Below, piece by piece: positions 9,146 to 15,817 of a DNA stretch of 34,288 bases (position 1 is its first letter; each line of letters starts with the position of its first letter). Origin of the DNA: Deltaproteobacteria bacterium. Its GTDB lineage: Bacteria; Myxococcota; JACRCW01. The stretch lies in the NCBI GenBank assembly GCA_016218805.1, contig JACRCW010000116.1, positions 1-34,288 of the forward strand. The letters are read 5' to 3'. The translations under genes and the position numbers were made by a program. The notes below the pieces were generated by a model that saw only the letters and a list, made by a program, of their open reading frames with translations, ran no database searches and had not been told where the DNA came from.

Positions 9146-9445
9146 CTAATCGCCCGGACGCGCCGCGGTGCACCGCCCCGCCGTGCAGGACAGGCCGGGC
9201 TGTATCCCCTGGCAGGGGGCGTCGTTCTCGCAGGGCGGCGCGCAGGTGCCGCCCATGACGTCCACATGGCAGACCACGCCGTCACGCGCAGCGCAGTCCG
9301 AATCCGCGCGGCAGTCCAGCCAGACCACCGGGCCTCCAGCCGTCACGGGTGCTGTCCGGTCAGGCCTGGGCAGGCTCCCGCCGCCGGACCGCCGGGGGCA
9401 CGCCGCCAACGCCAGCAACGCAAGAACGGCCGCAAGCAGTCGCAT
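9146..9445 (-). CDS. Small cysteine-rich lipoprotein
   Basis: 99 residues from ATG 9445; an in-frame GTG at 9463 would add six residues but leaves a less typical signal peptide. The signal MRLLAAVLALLALAAC ends in a classical lipobox (LAAC). The mature part has eight more Cys in a tight C-x5-C-x7-C-x7-C-x3-C pattern (WLDCRADSDC, then CHVDVMGGTC, CENDAPC, SCTAGRC), indicating a disulfide-bonded, EB/EGF-like extracytoplasmic module. It is the first gene of the operon with the membrane protein (9 bp gap) and the NMO-like enzyme. The strong hairpin-plus-T8 at 9497-9553 lies about 50 nt upstream of the start, so expression may depend on transcription reading through it. The role is unknown. Confidence 0.75.
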   Translation of the reverse strand: MRLLAAVLALLALAACPRRSGGGSLPRPDRTAPVTAGGPVVWLDCRADSDCAARDGVVCHVDVMGGTCAPPCENDAPCQGIQPGLSCTAGRCTAARPGD

Positions 9446-9496
9446 GGACAGCCAACCTGCCACCGCTGCTCCAGCGCTGTCACCCGGCTTGTGAGG

Positions 9497-9553
9497 AAAA
9501 AAAACGGGAGCCGACTGTCCAGGTGGGGGGGTACCCGAAGCAGCCGGCTCCCG
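9497..9553 (-). terminator. Intrinsic terminator or attenuator in the 5' leader of the lipoprotein operon
   Basis: On the minus strand, CGGGAGCCG (9553-9545) and CGGCTCCCG (9513-9505) form a perfect 9-bp stem with a 31-nt loop. T8 follows directly (the A8 run at 9497-9504 on the plus strand). This is a textbook Rho-independent terminator pointing toward the lipoprotein start at 9445. The left arm can alternatively pair with GGTTCCC at 9562-9556, so it lies in two exclusive hairpins. It may be an attenuator or the 3' end of a small RNA. Confidence 0.7.
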
Positions 9554-9562
9554 AAGGGAACC
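9545..9562 (-). promoter_or_regulatory. Candidate antiterminator hairpin overlapping the terminator stem
   Basis: On the minus strand GGTTCCC (9562-9556) pairs with GGGAGCC (9552-9546) across a 3-nt UUC loop: seven pairs, one a G-U. Because GGGAGCC is also the left arm of the terminator stem, the two structures exclude each other. This is the geometry of transcription attenuators and some riboswitches. No ligand-binding domain is recognised in the 9563-9650 stretch. Confidence 0.4.
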
Positions 9563-9810
9563 ACGTTTAGTGCACGGCCGACTAGGCTAGAACCGGGGGG
9601 GGAAGTTCGTTGCCCTGCCGCTCCGTGCGAGTCAATTGTGTACACGCACCATGCCAAATGCAAGCGGTTGTGCGGATCCCGCCGAGAACCCCGTTTTCTT
9701 TGAGGCAACTCCGCGACCGCCCCTGTGACGTGATCTCCGACATACAAGGGCATATGCACCCTATATTTGCGGATGATCGGAAAAGACTTCATATTTACAA
9801 TCAATTACGC

Positions 9811-9840
9811 AAAACATGGGCACTTGTGCCCGTGTTTTTT
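9811..9840. terminator. Bidirectional Rho-independent terminator
   Basis: ACATGGGCA (9814-9822) pairs with TGCCCGTGT (9827-9835), with one G-T wobble and a CTTG loop. It is flanked by AAA on the left and TTTTT on the right, which extend the stem and give T tails on both strands. It lies 16 nt beyond the stop of the minus-strand gene at 9856 and probably ends the ferredoxin/9856 transcript. It can also end any plus-strand RNA from the AT-rich island. Confidence 0.75.
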
Positions 9841-9855
9841 GAAACCCTGGTTATT

Positions 9856-10254
9856 TCACCCGTCTAGGAGCTGCACCACGGCCTCGCTTGTGGTTCTCAG
9901 TTCACACGCCACCCTCTCCACGGCCCACACCCGCAGTCCCGGCGCTGGTGTCTGCCCAAGAGACCTCTTGCCCAGGGCGACCTGCAGGAAGTGCTGGTAG
10001 AGGTGTACGGCGTTCGCCCACAGGGTGTAGCCCGCCAGGACGTGGGCTTCAGCGTTTCCGCTGACCAGGGCGTGGACGCGGGCCAGGCGCTCCGCCAGGC
10101 GGGTTGCGGAGGTGGATTGCAACTCGCGCAGCGCGCCTGGGCACCGGGTGCCCAGTTCCCGCATGCGCGCGCGGCGCGCCTTGGCCAACTCAGGAGGGAA
10201 CGCCTTCAGCCCTTGGGCCCTGGCGCGGTCGCGTTCGTCCGCCAGGGACACCAT
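9856..10254 (-). CDS. Conserved-looking protein of unknown function
   Basis: 132 residues from ATG 10254; I do not recognise the family. The N-terminal half is very basic and helical (ARAQGLKAFPPELAKARRARM). The middle has RLAERLARVHALVSG, and the C-terminal half has an aromatic patch (YTLWANAVHLYQHFLQ). The frame stays open upstream to a stop overlapping the end of the ferredoxin gene, through a proline-rich stretch and LRGLAWRYAQ, but there is no ATG, GTG or TTG there; a rarer start is possible. It follows the ferredoxin with an 80-bp gap and is followed 16 nt later by a bidirectional terminator, consistent with the last gene of a two-gene unit. Confidence 0.55.
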   Translation of the reverse strand: MVSLADERDRARAQGLKAFPPELAKARRARMRELGTRCPGALRELQSTSATRLAERLARVHALVSGNAEAHVLAGYTLWANAVHLYQHFLQVALGKRSLGQTPAPGLRVWAVERVACELRTTSEAVVQLLDG

Positions 10255-10334
10255 CTGGGCGTAGCGCCAGGCAAGGCCCCGCAGGTCAACGGGAGGGGGC
10301 GGCGGACCCGGCGCGGGCGCCAGAGGGAGGATGC

Positions 10335-10628
10335 TCAGCCCGCCTTCTTAAAGCGGCTGGGGAAGCTGGCGCCAAAGTCCTTGTCCGGGTGGATCTTCTT
10401 GGCGCGGGCCAGCAGCGCGTCCTCGGTCTCCGGGCGTTCCGGGTCCGGCACGCAGCAATCCACCGGGCACACGGCCGCGCAGGCCTCCTCGTCATGGAAG
10501 CCCACGCACTCCGTGCACAGGTCCGGATTGATCACGTAGATGTCGTCGCCCTCGCTGATCGCCTCGTTGGGGCACTCGGGCTCGCAGGCACCGCAGTTGA
10601 TGCACTCTTCCGTGATCTTGGTGGACAT
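10335..10628 (-). CDS. YfhL-type (Alvin family) 2[4Fe-4S] ferredoxin
   Basis: 97 residues; low-potential electron carrier with two [4Fe-4S] clusters. First cluster ligands are in CINCGACEPECP (residues about 9-20). The second is the long-spaced type CTECVGFHDEEACAAVCP (about 38-55), where the insertion between the second and third Cys is the hallmark of YfhL/Allochromatium-type ferredoxins. The C-terminal helix (DALLARAKKIHPDK) is also typical. ATG 10628 is preceded by GGGAGAAGG. The frame is open further upstream, but those residues are not ferredoxin-like. It is probably co-transcribed with the gene at 9856. The redox partner is unknown. Confidence 0.95.
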   Translation of the reverse strand: MSTKITEECINCGACEPECPNEAISEGDDIYVINPDLCTECVGFHDEEACAAVCPVDCCVPDPERPETEDALLARAKKIHPDKDFGASFPSRFKKAG

Positions 10629-11037
10629 GGGGCCTTCTCCCTTCAAGTCTGGCTGACCTTCGCCCGTCGAGGGCGCGGTCCGCGTTGGGCGGCGGCTCTT
10701 ACAACGCCTCCCCCCGCTCGGCAAGACCGACCGGAATCCGGACGTCGCTGTCTGTTCCCAGGACACCCCCGGCACCGCCCGCTAGCGGCCCGACCGACCG
10801 ATTCTCACCGTGGAAACAAGGGGAAACGCGTGGCCGGCACCGCTGGCATGCCGCGTGGAGAAGGGGCCGCCGTGCCGGCGAGTCACGCCCCGGGAGGGGC
10901 GGTCCGCGGCACGGGGGGGACTCCCGTGGTGGGCGTCCACCAAGACCACAAGGGTACGCGCGGGGGCTCCCGCGCCGGAATGGAACATGGCAATGACGAC
11001 GACAAACGCAATGAGCACGTTGAACAGCAACCATGGA
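10629..11037. other. Intergenic region, about 410 bp
   Basis: Divergent spacer between the ferredoxin (minus) and the small protein at 11038 (plus); it should hold both promoters, but I could not identify convincing -35/-10 pairs. Frames are open on both strands because of high GC, without codon character. The minus strand at 11040-10978 encodes a hydrophobic run (WLLFNVLIAFVVVIAMF) with no good start. Confidence 0.4.
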
Positions 11038-11274
11038 ATGACGCCGCTGGCGGCGCCGGGGACACCGGGACACCGCCGCGCGGTGTTTGTGATCACGGAG
11101 AAGACGACGGCGGATGGGCCGCGGTCGTTCTGGACGCGGGTGGGCGCCGCGTTCGACAACCGCGACGGGTCGGTGACCATCAAGCTGGACGCCCTGCCGC
11201 TGTCCGGCACGCTGCAGGTGCGCGAGGACGACCGCGAGCCGCGGCGGGACCGCTCCGCGGGCGCGCCGTTCTGA
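11038..11274 (+). CDS. Small conserved protein of unknown function
   Basis: 78 residues if started at ATG 11038; ATGs at 11011, 10993 and 10987 are in frame and possible. The conserved-looking core runs from VFVITEK to GTLQVRED and contains SFWTRVGAAFDNRDGS and KLDALPLSG. I recall similar short proteins (about 65-75 residues) in myxobacteria without known function, which favours the shorter start. No SD is clear. It has no signal peptide or membrane helix, and the C-terminus is highly charged. It ends 10 bp before the ComEA-like gene and is probably co-transcribed with it. It contains a TTCGA context rare elsewhere in the window. Confidence 0.65.
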   Translation: MTPLAAPGTPGHRRAVFVITEKTTADGPRSFWTRVGAAFDNRDGSVTIKLDALPLSGTLQVREDDREPRRDRSAGAPF

Positions 11275-11284
11275 GGGGGATGCG

Positions 11285-11683
11285 ATGAAACACACGTTTG
11301 CATCCGGGCTGCTGCGCTCTGCGGTGGCCAGCACCATGGCGGGTCTGCTGCTGTGCGGCAGCGTTCCCGCCCGCGCGGAGGAGGACGGCGCACCCGCGCC
11401 GGCCGCCGCCGCGCCGTCAGCCGGCAAGGCGGACCCCGCCGCGGCGGCCGGCGTGGTGAACCTCAACAGCGCCTCCGTGGAGGAACTGGCGCGGCTCCCC
11501 GGCGTGGGGCCGCGCAAGGCGGAGGCCATTGTCGCACGCCGGGAGAAGAAGCGGTTCGCACGGCCGGAGGAGCTCGTCGAGATCAAGGGAATTGGCCGTG
11601 GAATCTACAAGCGCTGCAAGCCGTACCTGCGTGTGCAGGGGCCAACCACGCTTGCCCAGAAGGTGGCAAGCCCGAGGAGGTGA
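11285..11683 (+). CDS. ComEA-like exported helix-hairpin-helix protein
   Basis: 132 residues. A signal peptide (MKHTFASGLL..., core MAGLLLCGSVPARA, cleavage near residue 31) is followed by an Ala/Pro linker. A ComEA-type HhH pair spans about 56-118: VNLNSASVEELARLPGVGPRKAEAI is the first hairpin and ELVEIKGIGRGIYKRCKPYL the second. ComEA binds double-stranded DNA in the periplasm or at the cell surface during natural transformation. Start ATG 11285 has GAGGGG upstream. No other competence gene (comEC, pilin) lies nearby, so a role in uptake is a family-based inference. It also contains one of the few TCGA sites in the window. Confidence 0.88.
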   Translation: MKHTFASGLLRSAVASTMAGLLLCGSVPARAEEDGAPAPAAAAPSAGKADPAAAAGVVNLNSASVEELARLPGVGPRKAEAIVARREKKRFARPEELVEIKGIGRGIYKRCKPYLRVQGPTTLAQKVASPRR

Positions 11684-11787
11684 AACATGGGGGATGGGGC
11701 CCGCGGCGGGGTGCAGAACGGCCCGCCGCGGGCCACCGGTTTCCCGACGTGACACTCCGGCCGGGCCCTCCTACGCTTACCCGGCCC

Positions 11788-13653
11788 ATGACTTCCCCGC
11801 TCCACGCCGCCGCCTCCACCGTGCTGCTGCTGGCAGCCGCCGGCGCGGCGGGCTGCACGCGCCCACCGGTGGCAGCGCTGACGGGACCCTTCTGCGCGGT
11901 GGCCGGGACCGGGGCACCGCTGGACGCCACCGCCAGCCGGCCCGGACGCCTCCCCATTGAGACCTACCGGTTTGACTTTGGTGACGGCACGCCCGCGCTC
12001 ATCAGCCGCGCTGACCGCGCGGTGCACATCTACCGCGAGCCGGGTGACTACGAGGCGGAACTCACCGTGGCGGACCGGGAAGGCGCCGCGTCCGTGGCGC
12101 GCGTCACGGTGAGCGTGAAGCCGGACTACCCGTCCTGCGGCGTGGTTCCAACGGGCGTACCCCGCGTGGAAGTGGGCGCGTGCGCCACCGACGGCCTGCT
12201 GGATTGCCTGCTGGACGTGGGCGTGGCGCCGGCGGAGGGGGAGACCTCGGCGGGCGTGGTGGTCACCAACACGGGTACGGTGGCGCTGGACGTCACGGCC
12301 TCCACCGTGCCCGGCACCAGCTTCCGCGTGGACCCGGAGGGGGAGGTGGCGCTGGCCCCATGGCAGGCGGCGCGCTTTGAGGTGACCTTCACGCCGCGCC
12401 CGGGCCAACCCGGTCGCGTCCAGGAGGAGCTGCGCCTGCGGGACAGCCGGCGGGCGCTTGGCCTGGACGGACTGGTGGTGGTGCTGGAAGGCACGGTGGA
12501 CGGCGAGGTGTTCCCCCGCCTGCGGGCTGAGCCGGTGCGCTGCCGCCTGGCTGCGGTACCCGTGGAGTCCACCGCCCCATGCCCGGTCACGCTGCGCAAC
12601 ACCGGCAACACCGGGCTCCAGGTTGACCGCCTGCAACTGGCCACCGGCTCCACGGCGGGCTGGACCCTGCCGGATGCCGTCCTCCCCCTGCAGCTGGCGC
12701 CGGGTGCCGCCGCCACCGTGACCATCTTGATGTCCGTGGACCACGCCGGCCCGCAGCGGGGAGCGCTGCAGGTCTTTTCCAATGACCCGTTGCGTCCCCA
12801 GCTGGACGTCGCGCTGGATGCGGATGTGGTGGACCTGCCGCCCGTGCCCCGCATCCGCGTGGTGGCGGTCAACGGCGCGCCATGGAGCCCCGGCCAGGCG
12901 CTGGCCCCGTTGGATGACGTGCTGCTGGACGCTGCGGACAGCACGGCGGGGCGCGCGGGGCGCACCGTCACCGCGTACGCCTGGGAGCTGGCTGCGCGGC
13001 CGGACGTGAGCGGCGCCACGCTGGCGTCCGCCACCGCCACGCGGACCTGGTTGCGGTTTGATTCGTCCTCCATGGAGCGGCCGGGCATGGACGTGGCGGG
13101 CCGCTACGTGGTCCGCCTGCAGGTGACCGACAGCGAAGGCCTCCCGGCCGCCGCACCCGCGGAGCTGGTGCTGGACGCGGTGCCGGCCGCGGCGCTGCAC
13201 ATCCAACTGACCTGGGAAGACCCGGACGTGGACCTGGACCTGCACCTGATCAAGGGCGGCTTTGACAACGCGTTCTCCTCAACGCTGGACTGCAACTTTG
13301 ACAACTGCGACACCGGTGGGGGCCTGCCCTGGACCGACCACCCCGCCGCCAACCCGCGCCTCAACCTGGACGACACGCGCGGCCTGGGCCCGGAGCACGT
13401 GTTCATCGCCGCTCCGGACGCCGGGCGCTACAGCGTGGCGGTCCATTTCTATGACGCGCACGGCCAACGGGACCCGCTGGTGCGCGCCCGGGTGCGGGTG
13501 TTTGTGCGCGGTGAGCTGGCGCTGGACGCCGTCCGGCAGCTGTCCCCGTGCAAAGTGCTGTGGGAGGCCGCCACGGTGGACTGGGCGGCCGCGCCGGTGG
13601 TGTCCGCCGTGTCCGCCGTGCGCCTCACCGGCCGCGGCGCCTGCCAGCCGTAG
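11788..13653 (+). CDS. Large PKD/Ig-domain lipoprotein, probably surface-exposed
   Basis: 621 residues from ATG 11788. The signal peptide ends in the lipobox GAAGC near residue 23. A PKD domain lies at about 50-110 (YRFDFGDGTP, then YREPGDYEAELTVAD). Two ASH-like beta domains follow (SAGVVVTNTGTVALDV and PCPVTLRNTGNTGLQV). A second PKD-like region spans about 350-460 (DVLLDAADSTAG, YVVRLQVTDSEG). The C-terminal domain (about 465-610) contains LTWEDPDVDLDLHLI and VAVHFYD, resembling YfaP/DUF2135-type domains. Such proteins are usually outer-surface adhesins or scaffolds. It stands alone, 104 bp after the ComEA-like gene, and converges with the 13663 gene with 9 bp between stops. Confidence 0.8.
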   Translation: MTSPLHAAASTVLLLAAAGAAGCTRPPVAALTGPFCAVAGTGAPLDATASRPGRLPIETYRFDFGDGTPALISRADRAVHIYREPGDYEAELTVADREGAASVARVTVSVKPDYPSCGVVPTGVPRVEVGACATDGLLDCLLDVGVAPAEGETSAGVVVTNTGTVALDVTASTVPGTSFRVDPEGEVALAPWQAARFEVTFTPRPGQPGRVQEELRLRDSRRALGLDGLVVVLEGTVDGEVFPRLRAEPVRCRLAAVPVESTAPCPVTLRNTGNTGLQVDRLQLATGSTAGWTLPDAVLPLQLAPGAAATVTILMSVDHAGPQRGALQVFSNDPLRPQLDVALDADVVDLPPVPRIRVVAVNGAPWSPGQALAPLDDVLLDAADSTAGRAGRTVTAYAWELAARPDVSGATLASATATRTWLRFDSSSMERPGMDVAGRYVVRLQVTDSEGLPAAAPAELVLDAVPAAALHIQLTWEDPDVDLDLHLIKGGFDNAFSSTLDCNFDNCDTGGGLPWTDHPAANPRLNLDDTRGLGPEHVFIAAPDAGRYSVAVHFYDAHGQRDPLVRARVRVFVRGELALDAVRQLSPCKVLWEAATVDWAAAPVVSAVSAVRLTGRGACQP

Positions 13654-13662
13654 GCCCGCCCT

Positions 13663-14511
13663 TCAGGGATCCACCACGGCGCGCACCGCCACGCCGCCGG
13701 CGGCCATGGCCGCGCCACAAAGCGCCACCACCATGCCCACCAGCACCGCGGCCACCGCCACTCCGCCCAGTGTCAGAAAACCCAGCTCACCGCCCGCCGG
13801 GTCCAGCGGGTTGGGTGTGCGCCCCCCGCCCGGGGGAGGCTCGCGCCGCGTGTACAGCACCAGCCCGGCCGTGCCCGCCGCCGCGGACGCCGCCGCCCCC
13901 CCCAACCCAATGCCGGCCACCAGCGCGCCGGCGCCCAGCAGCGCCATGGACGCCACGGACGGGACGGAGACCGCCCGGGCCGGGCGCGTGCCCGCGTCGC
14001 GCGGCGCGGGCGCACGCGAGCGCAGCCGGGCGGGCGCATAGGTGCGCAGCAGGTGCGCCAGCATGCCGTCCGCCTGCCCGGTGATGAGCGGGATGACCAG
14101 GTCACGCCCGCCGCGCGCGGTGCCGGCAAACCGCTGCGTGACCTCTCCGGTGCGCACGTCCAGCAACACCAGGCTCGCCGTGGTGGTGCCCCCCACGTCC
14201 CCCAGTGTGCCGGCCACCAGCAGCTGCGCCTCCGCGGCCTCGCCCAGGCGGCGCAGTCCTTCCACGTCATCCTGCCCCAGCCCCTGCAGCATGGCCTGGT
14301 AGTTGCCCAACCGGTTGAGCTCATCCTGGCTGATGATGGACAGCGTCTTCACCTTGGTGAGCCGCGCGGTGAGGATGGCGTCCGCCGTGGCGGACTCCAC
14401 CGGGATGGCCGGGTCCACGCGGTAGGGCACCACCAGCACGCGCGGTGGCGCTCCTTCCGCGGCGGCCGCGGGCGCCGCCGCCAGCAGCAGCGCGGGAATC
14501 AAATGCCGCAA
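13663..14511 (-). CDS. TolB/FlgO-like exported protein with two C-terminal membrane segments
   Basis: 282 residues. The best start is TTG 14511, with GGAG eight bases upstream inside the preceding gene; TTG 14502 is an alternative. Either overlaps the stop of the cysteine-rich lipoprotein (14499-14501). A short signal (LIPALLLAAAPAAAAEG) leads to an alpha/beta domain (about 25-165) with RVLVVPYRV, LTKVKTLSIISQDEL, AQLLVAGTLGDV and LVLLDVRTGEV. This is the pattern of TolB-N/FlgO/CsgG-like domains that assemble on envelope structures. Two Gly/Ala-rich hydrophobic segments follow (about 195-230 and 250-280). It is last in the sctJ-like/fliG-like operon. The gene at 29238 has the same overall design. 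Confidence 0.75.
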   Translation of the reverse strand: MRHLIPALLLAAAPAAAAEGAPPRVLVVPYRVDPAIPVESATADAILTARLTKVKTLSIISQDELNRLGNYQAMLQGLGQDDVEGLRRLGEAAEAQLLVAGTLGDVGGTTTASLVLLDVRTGEVTQRFAGTARGGRDLVIPLITGQADGMLAHLLRTYAPARLRSRAPAPRDAGTRPARAVSVPSVASMALLGAGALVAGIGLGGAAASAAAGTAGLVLYTRREPPPGGGRTPNPLDPAGGELGFLTLGGVAVAAVLVGMVVALCGAAMAAGGVAVRAVVDP

Positions 14512-14777
14512 TTGGAAATCTCCGAACACGCGTTGCGGATGACGCACTGGTAGCTCTCCGTGGAGGCGCCGGCCTCGGTGACCGTCCGGCAGTCCTCCTC
14601 GCAGGTGGAGGTGGCGTTGACGCCGCACTCGCGCCGCTTGGCGCAGTACTTGTCGCACAGCTCCTTGCAGTCCGGCCCGGAGGACGTATCCACGCAGTCC
14701 ACCTCGTCGCTGCTGCTGCTGCATGACCCGAGCGCGGTCAGCACCAGCGCGGCAAGGGCCCTTCCAACGGCTCGCAT
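14499..14777 (-). CDS. Small cysteine-rich lipoprotein in the SctJ/FliG-like operon
   Basis: 92 residues. ATG 14777 follows GGGAGGAAG. The signal MRAVGRALAALVLTALGSC ends in a good lipobox (LGSC, Cys 19). The mature protein has Cys in DCVDT, DCKELCDKYCAKRRECG, TCEEDC, YQCV, ACSE and NCGI: ten in about 70 residues, helical in character, so probably a disulfide-stapled helical bundle exposed outside the cytoplasm. It starts 14 bp after the FliG-like gene and overlaps the TolB/FlgO-like gene, so it is part of that operon. A pilotin-like or ring-stabilising role is possible, but no homology was recognised. Confidence 0.75.
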   Translation of the reverse strand: MRAVGRALAALVLTALGSCSSSSDEVDCVDTSSGPDCKELCDKYCAKRRECGVNATSTCEEDCRTVTEAGASTESYQCVIRNACSEISNCGI

Positions 14778-14791
14778 GGCTTCCTCCCATC

Positions 14792-15811
14792 TCACCGCGT
14801 GCGGAAACGGAACTCCGCCGCCAGGTACTTGCTGGCAATCTTCCCGCGCCCCGCCAGCTCCTTGACCTGGTCCAGCACCACGTCCTGCGTGCGGTAGCTG
14901 CGGTCCTGCGTCAGCGAATCCCGCGATTCCTTGGCCTTGGTGATGTACTCCATCAACAGCTTGCCGTGCGCGCGCGGGAAGCGCTGGCACATCTGGCGCA
15001 CCAGCTCGGGGTCCTCGTAGGCCAGTGACTTGGCCAGCCGGTACAGGCCGGCTTTCTGGAACAGCTCCTCGGTGTGCGTGAACCCGTCCAGCACGCGGGA
15101 CAGGAACCGCTGCGCCACCTTGACCTCCTCCACGTCCTGGCTGGCCACCCGCCGCACCGCCGCAATGAGCTCCTCGGCGTTGCCCTTGGGCAGGCGCGCC
15201 AGCAGCTCCGCCAGCGCGCGCTTGCCCACCGCGGCAAACGCACACGCCAGCTCATCAATGCCCACCGCGCGGCACACGCTCACCAGCTCCTTGCCCTCCA
15301 GCAGCACCAGGTCACGGAACCCCAATGACTGGATGTCCGTGTCCACCACCGGCATGGAGGCAAACTTCTCGTCGTACCGGGCGCGCACCAGCTTCAGGAT
15401 GGCCAGCGGGACGTTCTGGAACTCGCTGCGGGGCGGCAGATCCCGCTTCAGCTCCGGCGGCAGGCGCTCCACAATCTGCCGCGCCAGGCTGGCGGGCATG
15501 TGCATCAGCGCGGCGGCCACCACGCGCGGGCGCTCGCCGCGGAAACCGGCCGCCAGCCAGGAGGGGTCCACGCCCTCAATGCCGCGCGTGTGCCGGTACT
15601 GCATGTACTGCTTGAGCTCCCGCAGCATCAGCGGGATGCGCTTCTCCTTGGGGATCTCCAGCAGCTTCTGGCTCTTGGCCTTCATGGGCGCGGAAATCTC
15701 GTCCGGCAGCAGGTCCAGCAGCGCCATGCCGTCCTTGCCGCCAAACGTGAGGGTGGCCAGCAGCAGCGCGCTCTGCTCGCGGTCCAGCGGGTGCAGCAGC
15801 GGGGCCAGCAT
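14792..15811 (-). CDS. FliG-like protein encoded next to an SctJ-like ring lipoprotein
   Basis: 339 residues, no signal peptide or membrane helix, so cytoplasmic. The layout follows flagellar FliG: an N-terminal domain (REQSALLLATLTFGGKDG); a middle domain with LAAGFRGERPRVVAAALMHMP, where ERPR (93-96) sits at the FliM-binding EHPQ motif; and a C-terminal-like domain at about 135-241 (DTDIQSLGFRDLVLLEGKEL, then VKVAQRFLSRVL). A ~100-residue helical tail (242-339) is not in FliG. FliG couples the MS ring to the switch and to torque. Here it lies 6 bp after an SctJ-like gene, so it may cap that ring. The fold assignment is by eye and moderately sure; a motor function is inferred. Confidence 0.7.
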   Translation of the reverse strand: MLAPLLHPLDREQSALLLATLTFGGKDGMALLDLLPDEISAPMKAKSQKLLEIPKEKRIPLMLRELKQYMQYRHTRGIEGVDPSWLAAGFRGERPRVVAAALMHMPASLARQIVERLPPELKRDLPPRSEFQNVPLAILKLVRARYDEKFASMPVVDTDIQSLGFRDLVLLEGKELVSVCRAVGIDELACAFAAVGKRALAELLARLPKGNAEELIAAVRRVASQDVEEVKVAQRFLSRVLDGFTHTEELFQKAGLYRLAKSLAYEDPELVRQMCQRFPRAHGKLLMEYITKAKESRDSLTQDRSYRTQDVVLDQVKELAGRGKIASKYLAAEFRFRTR

Positions 15812-15817
15812 GGCCTA

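Larger units (their letters stand above)
9464..9855. other. 392-bp region without a convincing gene, containing an AT-rich island
   Basis: No frame has coding character. The region holds the attenuator-like hairpins (9497-9562), a C-rich stretch, and an AT-rich island at about 9730-9845 whose segment 9771-9811 is far below the window's GC content. TATATT at 9762-9767 would be a fair -10 for a short plus-strand RNA ending at the terminator at 9840. A TTGACT at 9635-9630 (minus) has no -10 partner at normal spacing. Confidence 0.5.

Noticed and set aside
9607..9635. TTGACT (minus 9635-9630) as a -35 for the leader RNA
   Set aside because: The hexamer 17 bp downstream is CAACGA, which is not a plausible -10.
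9343..9804. Minus-strand frame starting MIVNMKSFPIIRKYR
   Set aside because: It crosses the strong terminator at 9497-9553, overlaps the lipoprotein gene and has no coding pattern after the first 40 codons.
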